Positions 1 to 7,871 of a stretch of 34,148 nt of DNA are shown here, in pieces; position 1 is the stretch's first letter, and each line of letters opens with the position of its first letter. The position numbers and the translations under genes were made by a program. Under the pieces are notes generated by a model. That model saw only the letters and a program-made list of their open reading frames with translations. It was not told the DNA's origin and did not search any database. The DNA comes from an uncultured Lachnospiraceae bacterium (lineage in GTDB: Bacteria > Bacillota > Clostridia > Lachnospirales > Lachnospiraceae), in assembly GCA_910579615.1 (NCBI GenBank), contig CAJTUA010000032.1, positions 1-34,148 of the forward strand, read 5' to 3'.

Positions 1-54
1 AAAATAAACAGCCAAATCCTATTTTTTAAGCAATGAGTTTTGCACATCTCTAAT

Positions 55-83
55 AGTATAGCTTATTCGGATAGCGGTGTCAA
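55..83 (-). promoter_or_regulatory. Leftward sigmaA-type promoter with operator in spacer
   Basis: Read on the minus strand, TTGACA (83-78), a 17-bp spacer and TATACT (60-55) form a near-consensus promoter pointing out of the left edge. The spacer contains CTATCCGAATA (74-64), which recurs in the same orientation relative to transcription in the rightward promoter at 115-143. The gene it drives lies outside the window. Confidence 0.6.
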
Positions 84-114
84 CAAAAAGCATATATTAA
101 GGTGCATATTATGA

Positions 115-143
115 TTAAAAGGTAGACTATCCGAATATATGCT
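115..143 (+). promoter_or_regulatory. Candidate rightward promoter of the GH43 gene with the same operator
   Basis: TTAAAA (115-120), a 17-bp spacer and TATGCT (138-143) make a weak promoter. Its spacer ends with CTATCCGAATA (127-137), the exact inverted copy of TATTCGGATAG at 64-74. A weak -35 plus a shared box suggests an activated or repressed promoter; the regulator is not visible in the window. Confidence 0.4.
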
Positions 144-237
144 GTTGATTTTATTTTTTCGTTGATGTATGATGATATCAACAAGCGGCATACAAGATAA
201 AATTTGCACAAATTTCATTCATAAAAAGGAGTATTTC

Positions 238-2331
238 ATGAAAAGAAGCATTTCAGCATTGTTCTGTGCTGCGACTGTGCTGCTGGCAGGCTGTTCCAAC
301 AAAGAGCAGAGCGCCGGCGCTGCGGCAACGGCTGCGGCTGCATTGGAAAATACACAGACCGAAAAAATACTTAACAGTGTAAGCGAGGAAAAGATTATGG
401 ATAGTCTGAACAACGGAATAATTATCGACGAGGTAAGCGGAAACGTATATAAAAAAGAGCTTAACGCCAACCCTATTTCTGCAAGTCTGTTCTGCGCCGA
501 CCCTACCGCCGTGGAATACAACGGCAGACTTTATGTTTACGGTACAAACGATACCCAGCAGGCAGAGCAGTCCGAAAAAAATGATTATGACAAAATTAAA
601 ACCCTGGTTATATTTTCCACGGACGACATGGTAAATTGGATATATCACGGAAAAATCGAAACAGGAGAAATTGCGCCCTGGATCTATAATTCCTGGGCTC
701 CCTCCATTGCTTCAAGGGTCGAGGACGACGGACTGACGCATTTTTATCTGTACTTTTCAAACAGCGGCAATGGCGTTGGAGTTATCACCGCCACCAATCC
801 GGTGGGACCTTGGAGCGACCCTCTTAGCAAGCCGCTTGTATATCAGGATATGCCCGGACTTGAAAATTGTCCCGCACCCTTTGACCCGGGCGTCTGCATT
901 GACGATAACGGCACCGGTTGGCTGACCTTTGGAGGCGGCGCACCTGCCTCGGGCGGTGAAATACACACGAATATCCCTAAAATAGTCAAGCTGGGCGCTG
1001 ATATGCTTTCCTTTGACAGCGAATTTGTTTCAATTGATGCTCCTTATTTTTTTGAAGCAAGCGAGTTGAATTATATAGACGGCATATATTACTATACCTA
1101 CTGCAACGACTGGCAGCAAAGAGGCTCTGAATGGGATTACGACGGTATATCCGCGCCTCCGTCCTGCAGCATGGCTTACCTTACGACAAAAACGCCTCTT
1201 GATGCCGACAGCTGGGAATACCGCGGAGCGTATTTTTATAATTCGGGTCAGAATGCCGATGGCGAGTCGGGACTTCGCTGGGGAAATAACCACACGCATT
1301 TTTGTGAGTATAAGGGTACTGGCTATATCCTGCATCACACTCAGCTTTTGGAAGAGTCTGCAGGCGGTACAGGCGGTTTCCGCAGCCTTATGGTTGACTA
1401 TCTTCCAATGGATAAGACGTCGGGCGAGATACCCATAACAGCGGCATCGCGCAAGGGTGTTTCGCAGATAAAGCTCCTTGACCCCTATTCCGAAAACAGT
1501 GGCGCGTTAATGTTCACATCTGCCGATATAGGCTATACCGAGGGTATCGACCCGTCATCAAAAAGCAATAAAAAGGGATCGTGGCTATATGTGCGCGGCG
1601 CGGACTTCGGATACGGCGCGTCGGAATTTACCGCTAAGGTCAAGGGCAAGGGCAGGATAGAGGTTCGCCTTGACGATATTTCAAATGAAGCGGCAGCCTT
1701 TATCGAATTTGACTGCGGCGAATATACAAACGTGCACTCTTCGGGATTTTCAAATTTTGAAGGAAGAAATCACAGTATTTATTTTGTGTTTTCCGACAAG
1801 GACATAGAGCTGGCTTCGTGGCAGTTTATAAAGGGTGAAGAGAAACTGCGTCCCGAGGAAAATATTTCCGAAACTGAAATTGAGTACGAAACTCTTATTA
1901 TTTCAGCGCAGGCGGAAAATCCCGGTCCAAGTCCATCCGCTGTTCTTGAAATGACTTCCAACGGAGATTATTCGGTCAAATCCGCTTCATTCGCAAAGGA
2001 AAGCGAGGTGCTTAATCTCGGCTTTATCAACACGGATGAAAACGCAAAATATATGGTATATGTAAAGTCCCTCGTGCTTGAAACGGAAAACGGTATTGTC
2101 GAGGTACCCGTAGACGTTGAGCTTGACCCTAAAAGCAATACCGATAACGGCTTGGCGAATGCCTGGGGTGGGGCAAAGCTCGGCTCGGTAATATACGGAT
2201 CGGAAAAGTGTGGACTTGTAGCAGCAGAGACATCTATAGATTGGGTAGGATATCGTATTGCGCTTATTGAAGATGGCAATGAAATTCCATATACATCTAT
2301 AACTTATAACATTACTGTCAGCGGACTGTAA
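238..2331 (+). CDS. GH43-family glycoside hydrolase lipoprotein with CBM6-like domain
   Basis: Predicted surface lipoprotein that removes arabinose or xylose from plant polysaccharide side chains. It has 697 residues starting at the ATG at 238, which follows an AAAGGAG ribosome binding site and gives a clean signal peptide with lipobox LLAGC (lipid Cys19). An in-frame ATG at 169 lacks these features. The five-bladed GH43 propeller carries the expected acids: Asp88 in ADPTA (base), Asp216 in FDPGV (pKa modulator) and Glu273 in FEAS (acid). A CBM6-like beta-sandwich follows at about 440-545, then an unassigned C-terminal domain of about 150 residues. It is transcribed alone from an operator-bearing promoter and ends in its own terminator. 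By eye its codon use is more AT-leaning than the mannoside genes, so separate acquisition is possible. Arabinoxylan arabinofuranohydrolase is the likeliest activity; the exact substrate is inferred. Confidence 0.8.
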   Translation: MKRSISALFCAATVLLAGCSNKEQSAGAAATAAAALENTQTEKILNSVSEEKIMDSLNNGIIIDEVSGNVYKKELNANPISASLFCADPTAVEYNGRLYVYGTNDTQQAEQSEKNDYDKIKTLVIFSTDDMVNWIYHGKIETGEIAPWIYNSWAPSIASRVEDDGLTHFYLYFSNSGNGVGVITATNPVGPWSDPLSKPLVYQDMPGLENCPAPFDPGVCIDDNGTGWLTFGGGAPASGGEIHTNIPKIVKLGADMLSFDSEFVSIDAPYFFEASELNYIDGIYYYTYCNDWQQRGSEWDYDGISAPPSCSMAYLTTKTPLDADSWEYRGAYFYNSGQNADGESGLRWGNNHTHFCEYKGTGYILHHTQLLEESAGGTGGFRSLMVDYLPMDKTSGEIPITAASRKGVSQIKLLDPYSENSGALMFTSADIGYTEGIDPSSKSNKKGSWLYVRGADFGYGASEFTAKVKGKGRIEVRLDDISNEAAAFIEFDCGEYTNVHSSGFSNFEGRNHSIYFVFSDKDIELASWQFIKGEEKLRPEENISETEIEYETLIISAQAENPGPSPSAVLEMTSNGDYSVKSASFAKESEVLNLGFINTDENAKYMVYVKSLVLETENGIVEVPVDVELDPKSNTDNGLANAWGGAKLGSVIYGSEKCGLVAAETSIDWVGYRIALIEDGNEIPYTSITYNITVSGL

Positions 2332-2401
2332 ATTTTTCCTTTTATGTATAAGACCAATTAGTTTCTCAAAAACTGTCAGAAAAAATAATATAACAGTTAT
2401 T

Positions 2402-2440
2402 AAAGGAACTGTTGCTTGTAATAGCAACAGTTCCTTTTTT
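2402..2440 (+). terminator. Intrinsic terminator of the GH43 gene
   Basis: A perfect 14-bp stem (2402-2415 with 2424-2437) encloses an 8-nt loop and runs into a T tract, 70 bp after the GH43 stop. Confidence 0.9.
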
Positions 2441-2516
2441 ATGAGCAAGCGTTGGTTTGTTGTGTCTATACCGTACAACAAATTTCTGCTTACTCTTACC
2501 AAAAAACAAATCTAAT

Positions 2517-2552
2517 ACTGTCTTACGAGTATCGAACTTATGACAGTTTTTT
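2517..2552 (+). terminator. Second hairpin followed by a T run at the mannosidase 3' end
   Basis: ACTGTC (2517-2522) pairs with GACAGT (2542-2547) and a run of seven T follows on the + strand, reaching the stop codon of the convergent mannosidase gene. The stem is short and the loop long (19 nt). A related inverted copy, AAAAACTGTCA, lies at 2368-2378. It could be a backup terminator or the edge of an inserted segment. Confidence 0.4.
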
Positions 2553-5341
2553 TAAGTGAGCGGCACGCTTGGGGCGGGCGCTGCAAACTGCACATGCAGT
2601 GTAGCCATACGGTATGCCCCGACCCAAAAGGATACCTTGTTTTCGCTTACCGTAACCTCTGCTTCGCGTTCTTCTAAGAAGTTGCACAGACAAGCCTCCT
2701 GCACCGGCATGAAAAAGGCAAAGCTGCAGGTGTCTTCTTTCTGCGAATAATTGGCGATGCGCAGCAGGATGCCGCCGTTTTCGGCGGGCAGGCTCGTGAT
2801 ATAAGCGCAGTGCAGGGACTGCATTGTAAAAGCACTTTCTCCCGGCAGCAGCCGTCCGTGCGGGATAGTAAATGCCTGATAGCCAGAGGTGAAGGTATCC
2901 CGGATTTTTACGAGTTCGCCTTCCGTCTCGTCGGAAATCGGCATCAGGGCATATTCAAATACGCTTGTGCCGGGCAGCTGTCCGTCGGTTTCGCCGTTTG
3001 TTCCGGTGGTTCTGCCAAAACAGCGCATCAGGGTAATGTCCATGCTGTTTTCGGTGTCGGCAGGACAGGAAATCTCATGCAGTCCGCCGCCGGACAGAAA
3101 GAGCAGCCCGTGCCTTTTTTGCGGGATACAAGCCCTGGTCTTAGTGCATTCTCTGCCTTGCAGAAAATCCTCATCGTTACCGCAGTCTCCATCCTGCATG
3201 GATTCTCCCTCCAATATATACGCCATATCCTCAAACGAATATTCCGTAATATCATTCTCCTTCCAGCGTGTATGGCTGGTATCAAGTCCTGTGCGGCGGC
3301 TTAAAATCAGATTGCACTGGTTGACATGGTAACAATTCGAAGCAAGATTCGTAGGCAGATGCAGCTGCAGGCGGTGGTCTTTGATATTATTCTCGATTTC
3401 TGTCCTTACGCGCACGAGCTTGGAACCGCGCGAAACCGTAAATTCGGAGCGGATGATAAGCGGGGCAAGCTCCCGGCTGCGACTTGTAAAGCCCTGCTGT
3501 GTGCATTTTTCACGCGGCAGCAGGAAGGTATAAGTGACAAGATATTTGCATGCGGCATAACCGTCAAAGGTTTTGGACACGGACACATTGCAGCCGGAGG
3601 AATAATATACCTGGTCTTCAATCGGGCGCGTATGATACCAGCCATCCCCCGCCTCACAGCAGTCGATAAAAGAATGCAGACGGGGAAAGACCGCTCCGGT
3701 TTCCAAATCCTTGATGGTAATCGTTCCATCCGGCTGTACGGAAAAATCAATCCGCCCATTCGAGCAGGATAAAGCGCTTCCCGCAAGGCGTTCGGTAATC
3801 CGGTATGGTTCTGCGAGCGGTTTGATGGAAAATGAGGTAAATCCCATCGGGCGCAGCGAGGAAATCAGGGCGACGCGGTGAGGGTCTGCAAGGCGGGTAT
3901 TGCCGCCCAAATCCGGAACCATCCTGCCGCGCCTGGCATGCAGCAGATTGTATTTTACCTCATTGCCTTCCTCGTCGTACAGCAGGAAGGTATTCCGCTG
4001 CTCATATTTCATATATTGCAGGTTCTGCGTTTCGAAATCCTGTGGGAAGTCAATGTCAAATTCCAGCAGCCCATGGTAGGCGTATGGGAGCGGATTAAAA
4101 ATTTCTACAATGCAGTCCCCGTCATCTGCCCGGCGGAGGATGGAGCGGCGGGCGCAAAACTGCTTAAAATACTCCTGCGCGGTATCCTGTACCTTTGCAA
4201 ACCGGGTGAGCATCTCGCGGTGCACTGCGTCGATGGAGCAGCCGCAGATGCTGTCGTGGGCATGGTTCTGCAAAAGATAATGGTAGGCGTGGCGCAGAAA
4301 TCCGGTCATCGGGTCGCCGCCCAAAAGGAGCGTGATGGCGGCGGCAGGCATGCAAAAGCGCTCCAGGAGCCGCTGGCAGGCATCGTTTGCCTGTTTTAAA
4401 TCATAGCGGGAGGAGAGGGTGTGCGGGATTAATTTGTTGTGCATTACATAATTTTTTCCGTGGGAAACCAGTTCGCCGCGCAGCACGGGAAGAGAATTTT
4501 TCCCGGTTTGCTCAAGCAGTTCTTCCAAAGAGATTTGTTTTACCGGGCAGGAGAATTGTTCGGAAAGACGCTTTAAAACCTCCGGCATAAAGCCGTGGAT
4601 GGGAGCGTGGTCCATGCCGTCCATCAGCAGCACAACCGGAAGGTGGCTGCGGGAAAGCTCTTTTTGGGTATATGCGGCGGCGCGCTCGGTGATTTCTTCC
4701 AGGTGTGCTTCGCATTCCGCGCCAAAAGGAGAGAGCGCCTCATGGTAAAAGGAACCGTAGCCGCAGGTTTCTGGTGCCTTAAATGTGGTAACGGCGGAGC
4801 CGTCCGGACTTTCCCAGCGAAAGAAACATTCCACCTCGCTGTCGTTGAGACCGCGGCTAATCAGCGCCGTATGAATGTTAAAGCCGTTTAAAAGCTGTGG
4901 GAAATTGGCGATATGCCCGAAGGAATCGCACACATAGCCGGTTTTCATGCAGCGGGTGCCGTAGGAAGCCGCAATGCGGTGGCCCGTCAAAAGGTTTTGA
5001 ATCAGGCTTTCGGAGGAGACGAGGAACTCGTCCGGCATGGTAAACCACGGGCCGATGAGCAGGCGTTTGTCCGCAATCAGGCGCGCAAGCCGTTCCTTGT
5101 TTTCCGGGCGGACGGCGAGATAGTCCGCAAGGACACAGGTCTGCCCGTCCAAAGTGAACAGGACGAAGTCCGGATTATTTTCGAGCGTAAAGAGAATGCC
5201 GTCCATCACCGGAACGAGCATAAAGCGGAATTTGTCCACTGTTTTGTACCATTCTCTGTCCCAGTGCGTGGCGGCGAAATAGTAGATGGTTTCTGGTTTT
5301 TTTGCGTCCATTGTTTCAGCATTCCTTTCTTTTCCATTCAT
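2552..5341 (-). CDS. GH38 alpha-mannosidase, mannosylglycerate-hydrolase-like
   Basis: Cytosolic retaining, metal-dependent alpha-mannosidase of 929 residues. Visible GH38 signatures are the metal-binding HWD motif (His26-Trp27-Asp28 in THWDREW), CDSFGH with the probable nucleophile Asp139, DGMDH at 241-245, and the NHAHDSICGCS block typical of the family. There is no signal peptide. The HWDREW start and the GPWFTMPDEFLVSSES segment resemble E. coli MngB, which hydrolyses 2-O-mannosylglycerate, but related enzymes act on mannose oligosaccharides, so the substrate is unsettled. The ATG overlaps the regulator stop by four bases (ATGA) and has AGGAGG nine bases upstream, so the two genes are translationally coupled. 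A downstream Met (residue 11) is a weaker start. A GH38 gene paired with a GntR-type regulator echoes the mng locus. Confidence 0.85.
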   Translation of the reverse strand: MNGKERNAETMDAKKPETIYYFAATHWDREWYKTVDKFRFMLVPVMDGILFTLENNPDFVLFTLDGQTCVLADYLAVRPENKERLARLIADKRLLIGPWFTMPDEFLVSSESLIQNLLTGHRIAASYGTRCMKTGYVCDSFGHIANFPQLLNGFNIHTALISRGLNDSEVECFFRWESPDGSAVTTFKAPETCGYGSFYHEALSPFGAECEAHLEEITERAAAYTQKELSRSHLPVVLLMDGMDHAPIHGFMPEVLKRLSEQFSCPVKQISLEELLEQTGKNSLPVLRGELVSHGKNYVMHNKLIPHTLSSRYDLKQANDACQRLLERFCMPAAAITLLLGGDPMTGFLRHAYHYLLQNHAHDSICGCSIDAVHREMLTRFAKVQDTAQEYFKQFCARRSILRRADDGDCIVEIFNPLPYAYHGLLEFDIDFPQDFETQNLQYMKYEQRNTFLLYDEEGNEVKYNLLHARRGRMVPDLGGNTRLADPHRVALISSLRPMGFTSFSIKPLAEPYRITERLAGSALSCSNGRIDFSVQPDGTITIKDLETGAVFPRLHSFIDCCEAGDGWYHTRPIEDQVYYSSGCNVSVSKTFDGYAACKYLVTYTFLLPREKCTQQGFTSRSRELAPLIIRSEFTVSRGSKLVRVRTEIENNIKDHRLQLHLPTNLASNCYHVNQCNLILSRRTGLDTSHTRWKENDITEYSFEDMAYILEGESMQDGDCGNDEDFLQGRECTKTRACIPQKRHGLLFLSGGGLHEISCPADTENSMDITLMRCFGRTTGTNGETDGQLPGTSVFEYALMPISDETEGELVKIRDTFTSGYQAFTIPHGRLLPGESAFTMQSLHCAYITSLPAENGGILLRIANYSQKEDTCSFAFFMPVQEACLCNFLEEREAEVTVSENKVSFWVGAYRMATLHVQFAAPAPSVPLT

Positions 5342-6426
5342 TCTTTTAATCCTCCTTTGGTGGATTCCCGCTCGATAATATCGCAGTCGAGCAATATCTT
5401 GTCACTTGTGATGGTGTTCGTTGTGATGTATCCAATAATCAGCTCCGCCGCCTTTGCACCGATTTCAAAGCTTTTCTGCGCGATGCAGGTCGGGGAGAAG
5501 GGCAGCAGGTCACAATAATCCGCATATTCGTCGTCGAGGAAGATGATTTTTAACTCCTCCGGAACCCTGCGCCCGGTTTTCTGTATCGCTTTATATACAT
5601 TATAACCGACCTTGCCGCCGTAGGAGAGCAGACCGTCAAGCTGCGGATTTTCCGTCAGAAAGCGCGTAATTTGTTCCACCTGGTTCGGGTCGTTTTTCGT
5701 CACGTATAAAATGTGGCGCGGGATAATCCGGCGCTCGTTTTCCACATGCGCTTTCTCGTAGCCGCTCAGACGCCGGGAGATGCTGCTGGAATCCTCCCTT
5801 GGCATGGAGATAAAACCGATGTTCTGGCAGCCTTTGTCAATCAGGAACTGAATCCCCCGGCGGCCGATGTTGATATGGTCGCTCGTTACGGAGCTGACAT
5901 CGAAATCGTGCAGTGTCCGGTCAACAAAAACAACCGGAAATTTGTTTAATGCGAGTAAAAGCAAATCTTTGTTGTAGTGTGCCCTGCTGTTCGGAAAAAC
6001 AATGATACCCCGGACATTGAGGTTGACGATGCGCTTAATCAGGTTATAGGCGTTTAATTCCGCTTCGCTTTCACTCATGATAAGCAGATGGTAGCCAAAG
6101 GGCTTTAAATACTCGCGCGCGCCCGAAACAAGCTCCACGATAAAATGACTTTCTAGGTTTGGCAGGAGCATACAGATAAATTCGTTGACTGGCGCACCTG
6201 CTTCTTGCGAGGCGTCGGCGGTGATAAAGGTGCCTTTTCCGTGAATCCGGTAGATGAGCCCCTCCTCCTGCAGTTCTGTAATGGCTTTTTTGGCGGTCAT
6301 GCGGGTGGTGGAGAAACGCATTGCCAGCTGGTTTTCGGATGGCAGCTTGTAGTTTGGCACGTTTTTGTTTTCCTGAATCAATTTTCTTAAATAATCTTTG
6401 ATTGTTTCGTATAAAAATTTTCCCAT
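5338..6426 (-). CDS. GntR/LacI hybrid transcriptional regulator
   Basis: Sugar-responsive DNA-binding regulator of 362 residues. Residues 1-70 form a GntR-type winged helix (KLPSENQLAMRFSTTRMTAKKAITELQEEGLIYRIHGKGTF). Residues from about 80 to the end form a LacI/GalR-type periplasmic-binding-protein fold for an effector. This is the architecture of Bacillus AraR, but the neighbours point to a mannose-containing inducer. The start at 6426 has AAAGGA upstream. The gene is first in a two-gene operon with the GH38 enzyme and is divergent from the transporter operon. It most likely represses both directions from sites in 6490-6750. No truncation is seen. Confidence 0.85.
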   Translation of the reverse strand: MGKFLYETIKDYLRKLIQENKNVPNYKLPSENQLAMRFSTTRMTAKKAITELQEEGLIYRIHGKGTFITADASQEAGAPVNEFICMLLPNLESHFIVELVSGAREYLKPFGYHLLIMSESEAELNAYNLIKRIVNLNVRGIIVFPNSRAHYNKDLLLLALNKFPVVFVDRTLHDFDVSSVTSDHINIGRRGIQFLIDKGCQNIGFISMPREDSSSISRRLSGYEKAHVENERRIIPRHILYVTKNDPNQVEQITRFLTENPQLDGLLSYGGKVGYNVYKAIQKTGRRVPEELKIIFLDDEYADYCDLLPFSPTCIAQKSFEIGAKAAELIIGYITTNTITSDKILLDCDIIERESTKGGLKE

Positions 6427-6527
6427 TTCCGCATCCTTTCAGCGTATTTTCTATTTTTGTTTCGTCTGTTTTTCTCCTTCGGGGCAGGATAAGACTTGTA
6501 AACGAAACATGTATAGCTTATATGCAA

Positions 6528-6556
6528 ATTATAGTAAACAACAGCGGAAAAGTCAA
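6528..6556 (-). promoter_or_regulatory. Promoter of the regulator-mannosidase operon
   Basis: On the minus strand, TTGACT (6556-6551), 17 bp and TATAAT (6533-6528) form a strong sigmaA-type promoter about 100 bp before the regulator start. Just downstream lies ACTTGTA (6494-6500), a candidate operator half that recurs at 6722-6728. Confidence 0.75.
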
Positions 6557-6635
6557 TAATTTTATGGGAGGAAAGCGCCGGAAAGAGAAAAGAATTCTTC
6601 ACCACAGATGGCAAGAATATGCATATTCAAAGGAT

Positions 6636-6746
6636 TTATCAAGTTGGTCAAGTTTTTGTGTACTGCATGTTGACAGTGGCTAAAGCTTCTGGTATTATCA
6701 AGTTGTAGAAGCTAATGGATAACTTGTATATATTTTTCTATACAAG
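6636..6746. promoter_or_regulatory. Candidate operator cluster for the GntR/LacI regulator
   Basis: The region holds two exact copies of TTATCAAGTTG (6636-6646 and 6695-6705), a partial tandem copy TCAAGTT at 6649-6655, and an inverted repeat CTTGTATA (6723-6730) with TATACAAG (6739-6746). The related ACTTGTA lies at 6494-6500 beside the divergent promoter. The repeats flank and overlap the rightward promoter, as expected for operators. Which of them the regulator binds is inference. Confidence 0.45.
6670..6698 (+). promoter_or_regulatory. Promoter of the mannoside transport and utilisation operon
   Basis: TTGACA (6670-6675), 17 bp and TATTAT (6693-6698) form a near-consensus promoter 130 bp before the first permease gene. 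The -10 overlaps TTATCAAGTTG (6695-6705), which also occurs at 6636-6646 just upstream of the -35. This arrangement fits repression. Confidence 0.7.
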
Positions 6747-6829
6747 CAGACAGCCGGGGAAGCTGTGTTGAAAAAGAGGACGGGCAGTACTTTTTACAAC
6801 GCAGGCAGAGCAGAAATGAGGGGGATAGG

Positions 6830-7720
6830 ATGAAAGAGGAGAAGGATAAAATGCAGCAAAAGAAAGCACATAACAGAAAAAGGCGAAAAGAAAAACTGGT
6901 AAAGGTTTTGGTACTGTTCCAACTGCTGGTCTTTGCAGTATTTTTTCTGTTTCCTTTTGTGTGGATGCTCTCCGTATCCCTGCAGACCGAAACGGAACTT
7001 ATGACGTCGGCAGGTTTTCTGGAACAGCTGATTCCAAAATCGTGGCGTTTTGAAAATTATTCGGATGTTTTCAAAACACTGCCCTTTGCCAGATACTTTT
7101 TCAACAGCGGCGTTGTAACCCTGCTTACGGTCCTGGGAACATTGTTGTCCGCTTCCATTGTAGCTTACGCGTTTTCCAAGCTGCATTGGCCGGGGAGGAA
7201 TTTCTTTTATTCCCTGATGCTGGTAACGATGATTCTCCCATCCTTTATCCTGATGATACCGACTTATAAGATGTACAGCGCGTTCGGTATGACCAATTCC
7301 TGGATTCCGCTCATCCTGCCGTCGTTTCTTGGCGGCGGCGCAGGGAACATTATCCTGATTCAGCAGTTTTATCAGGCGGTTCCGGGTGAGATTGTGGAGG
7401 CGGCGAGAATCGACGGAGCCGGGGAAGTTGGCATTTGGGGAAGGATTATGCTGCCGCTTTCAAAGCCGGTGTTAGCAACGGTGGCGGTGTTTGCGTTCCT
7501 GTTTTCCTGGAATGACTATTTAGGACCGTTATTGTACGTCAATGACCAGAGGCTGACCACCGTGGCGTTAGGACTTCGGGCGTTCCAGTCGCAGAGCAGT
7601 ACGAACTGGGGGCTTTTGATGGCCGGTTCGGTGATTTCCATCGTGCCGAACCTCATTATTTTTACATTTGGGCAGAAATATTTTCTGGAAGGAACAAAGG
7701 CGGGGGCGGTGAAAGGTTAA
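6830..7720 (+). CDS. Carbohydrate ABC transporter permease, MalG type
   Basis: Inner-membrane subunit of a CUT1-family sugar importer, 296 residues. It has a basic N-terminus, about six hydrophobic membrane segments, and the cytoplasmic EAA loop (VEAARIDGAGEVGIWGRIMLP, about 189-209) that contacts the ATPase. The ATG at 6830 follows GAGGGGGAT. An ATG at 6851 with a better GAGGAG site is an equally credible start and would shorten the protein by seven residues. This gene comes first, before the binding protein and the MalF-type permease, which is not the usual order. No ATPase gene is present, so a shared MsmX-like ATPase encoded elsewhere is probably used. The context suggests a mannose-containing oligosaccharide or glycoside as cargo. 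Confidence 0.9.
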   Translation: MKEEKDKMQQKKAHNRKRRKEKLVKVLVLFQLLVFAVFFLFPFVWMLSVSLQTETELMTSAGFLEQLIPKSWRFENYSDVFKTLPFARYFFNSGVVTLLTVLGTLLSASIVAYAFSKLHWPGRNFFYSLMLVTMILPSFILMIPTYKMYSAFGMTNSWIPLILPSFLGGGAGNIILIQQFYQAVPGEIVEAARIDGAGEVGIWGRIMLPLSKPVLATVAVFAFLFSWNDYLGPLLYVNDQRLTTVALGLRAFQSQSSTNWGLLMAGSVISIVPNLIIFTFGQKYFLEGTKAGAVKG

Positions 7721-7721
7721 A

Positions 7722-7820
7722 GCGTGAAAGGGGCAGGAATTTTGCGCAAGGGCTCAGGGAGTGACCCCTTTCACGCAGCAGTTTCAAAAATGCCTCACAT
7801 GGGTACATTTTTGAAACTGC
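7722..7820. repeat. Double perfect hairpin between permease and binding-protein genes
   Basis: Two long perfect inverted repeats sit back to back: GCGTGAAAGGGG (7722-7733) with its complement at 7765-7776, then a 15-bp stem 7778-7792 with 7806-7820 and a 13-nt loop. Neither is followed by a T run on the + strand. An mRNA-stabilising or processing hairpin pair that sets the ratio of binding protein to permease is likely. An inserted palindromic repeat is also possible. Confidence 0.75.
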
Positions 7821-7871
7821 CAGGCGGATGCAATGGCTGCCGCGGGTTTGCGGCCGGAGAGGAGGAGGTTT

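Noticed and set aside
6494..6513. Catabolite-repression (cre) site TGTAAACGAAACA
   Set aside because: Only the left half fits the cre consensus and the right half is one base short and out of register; ACTTGTA is better explained as part of a local operator set.
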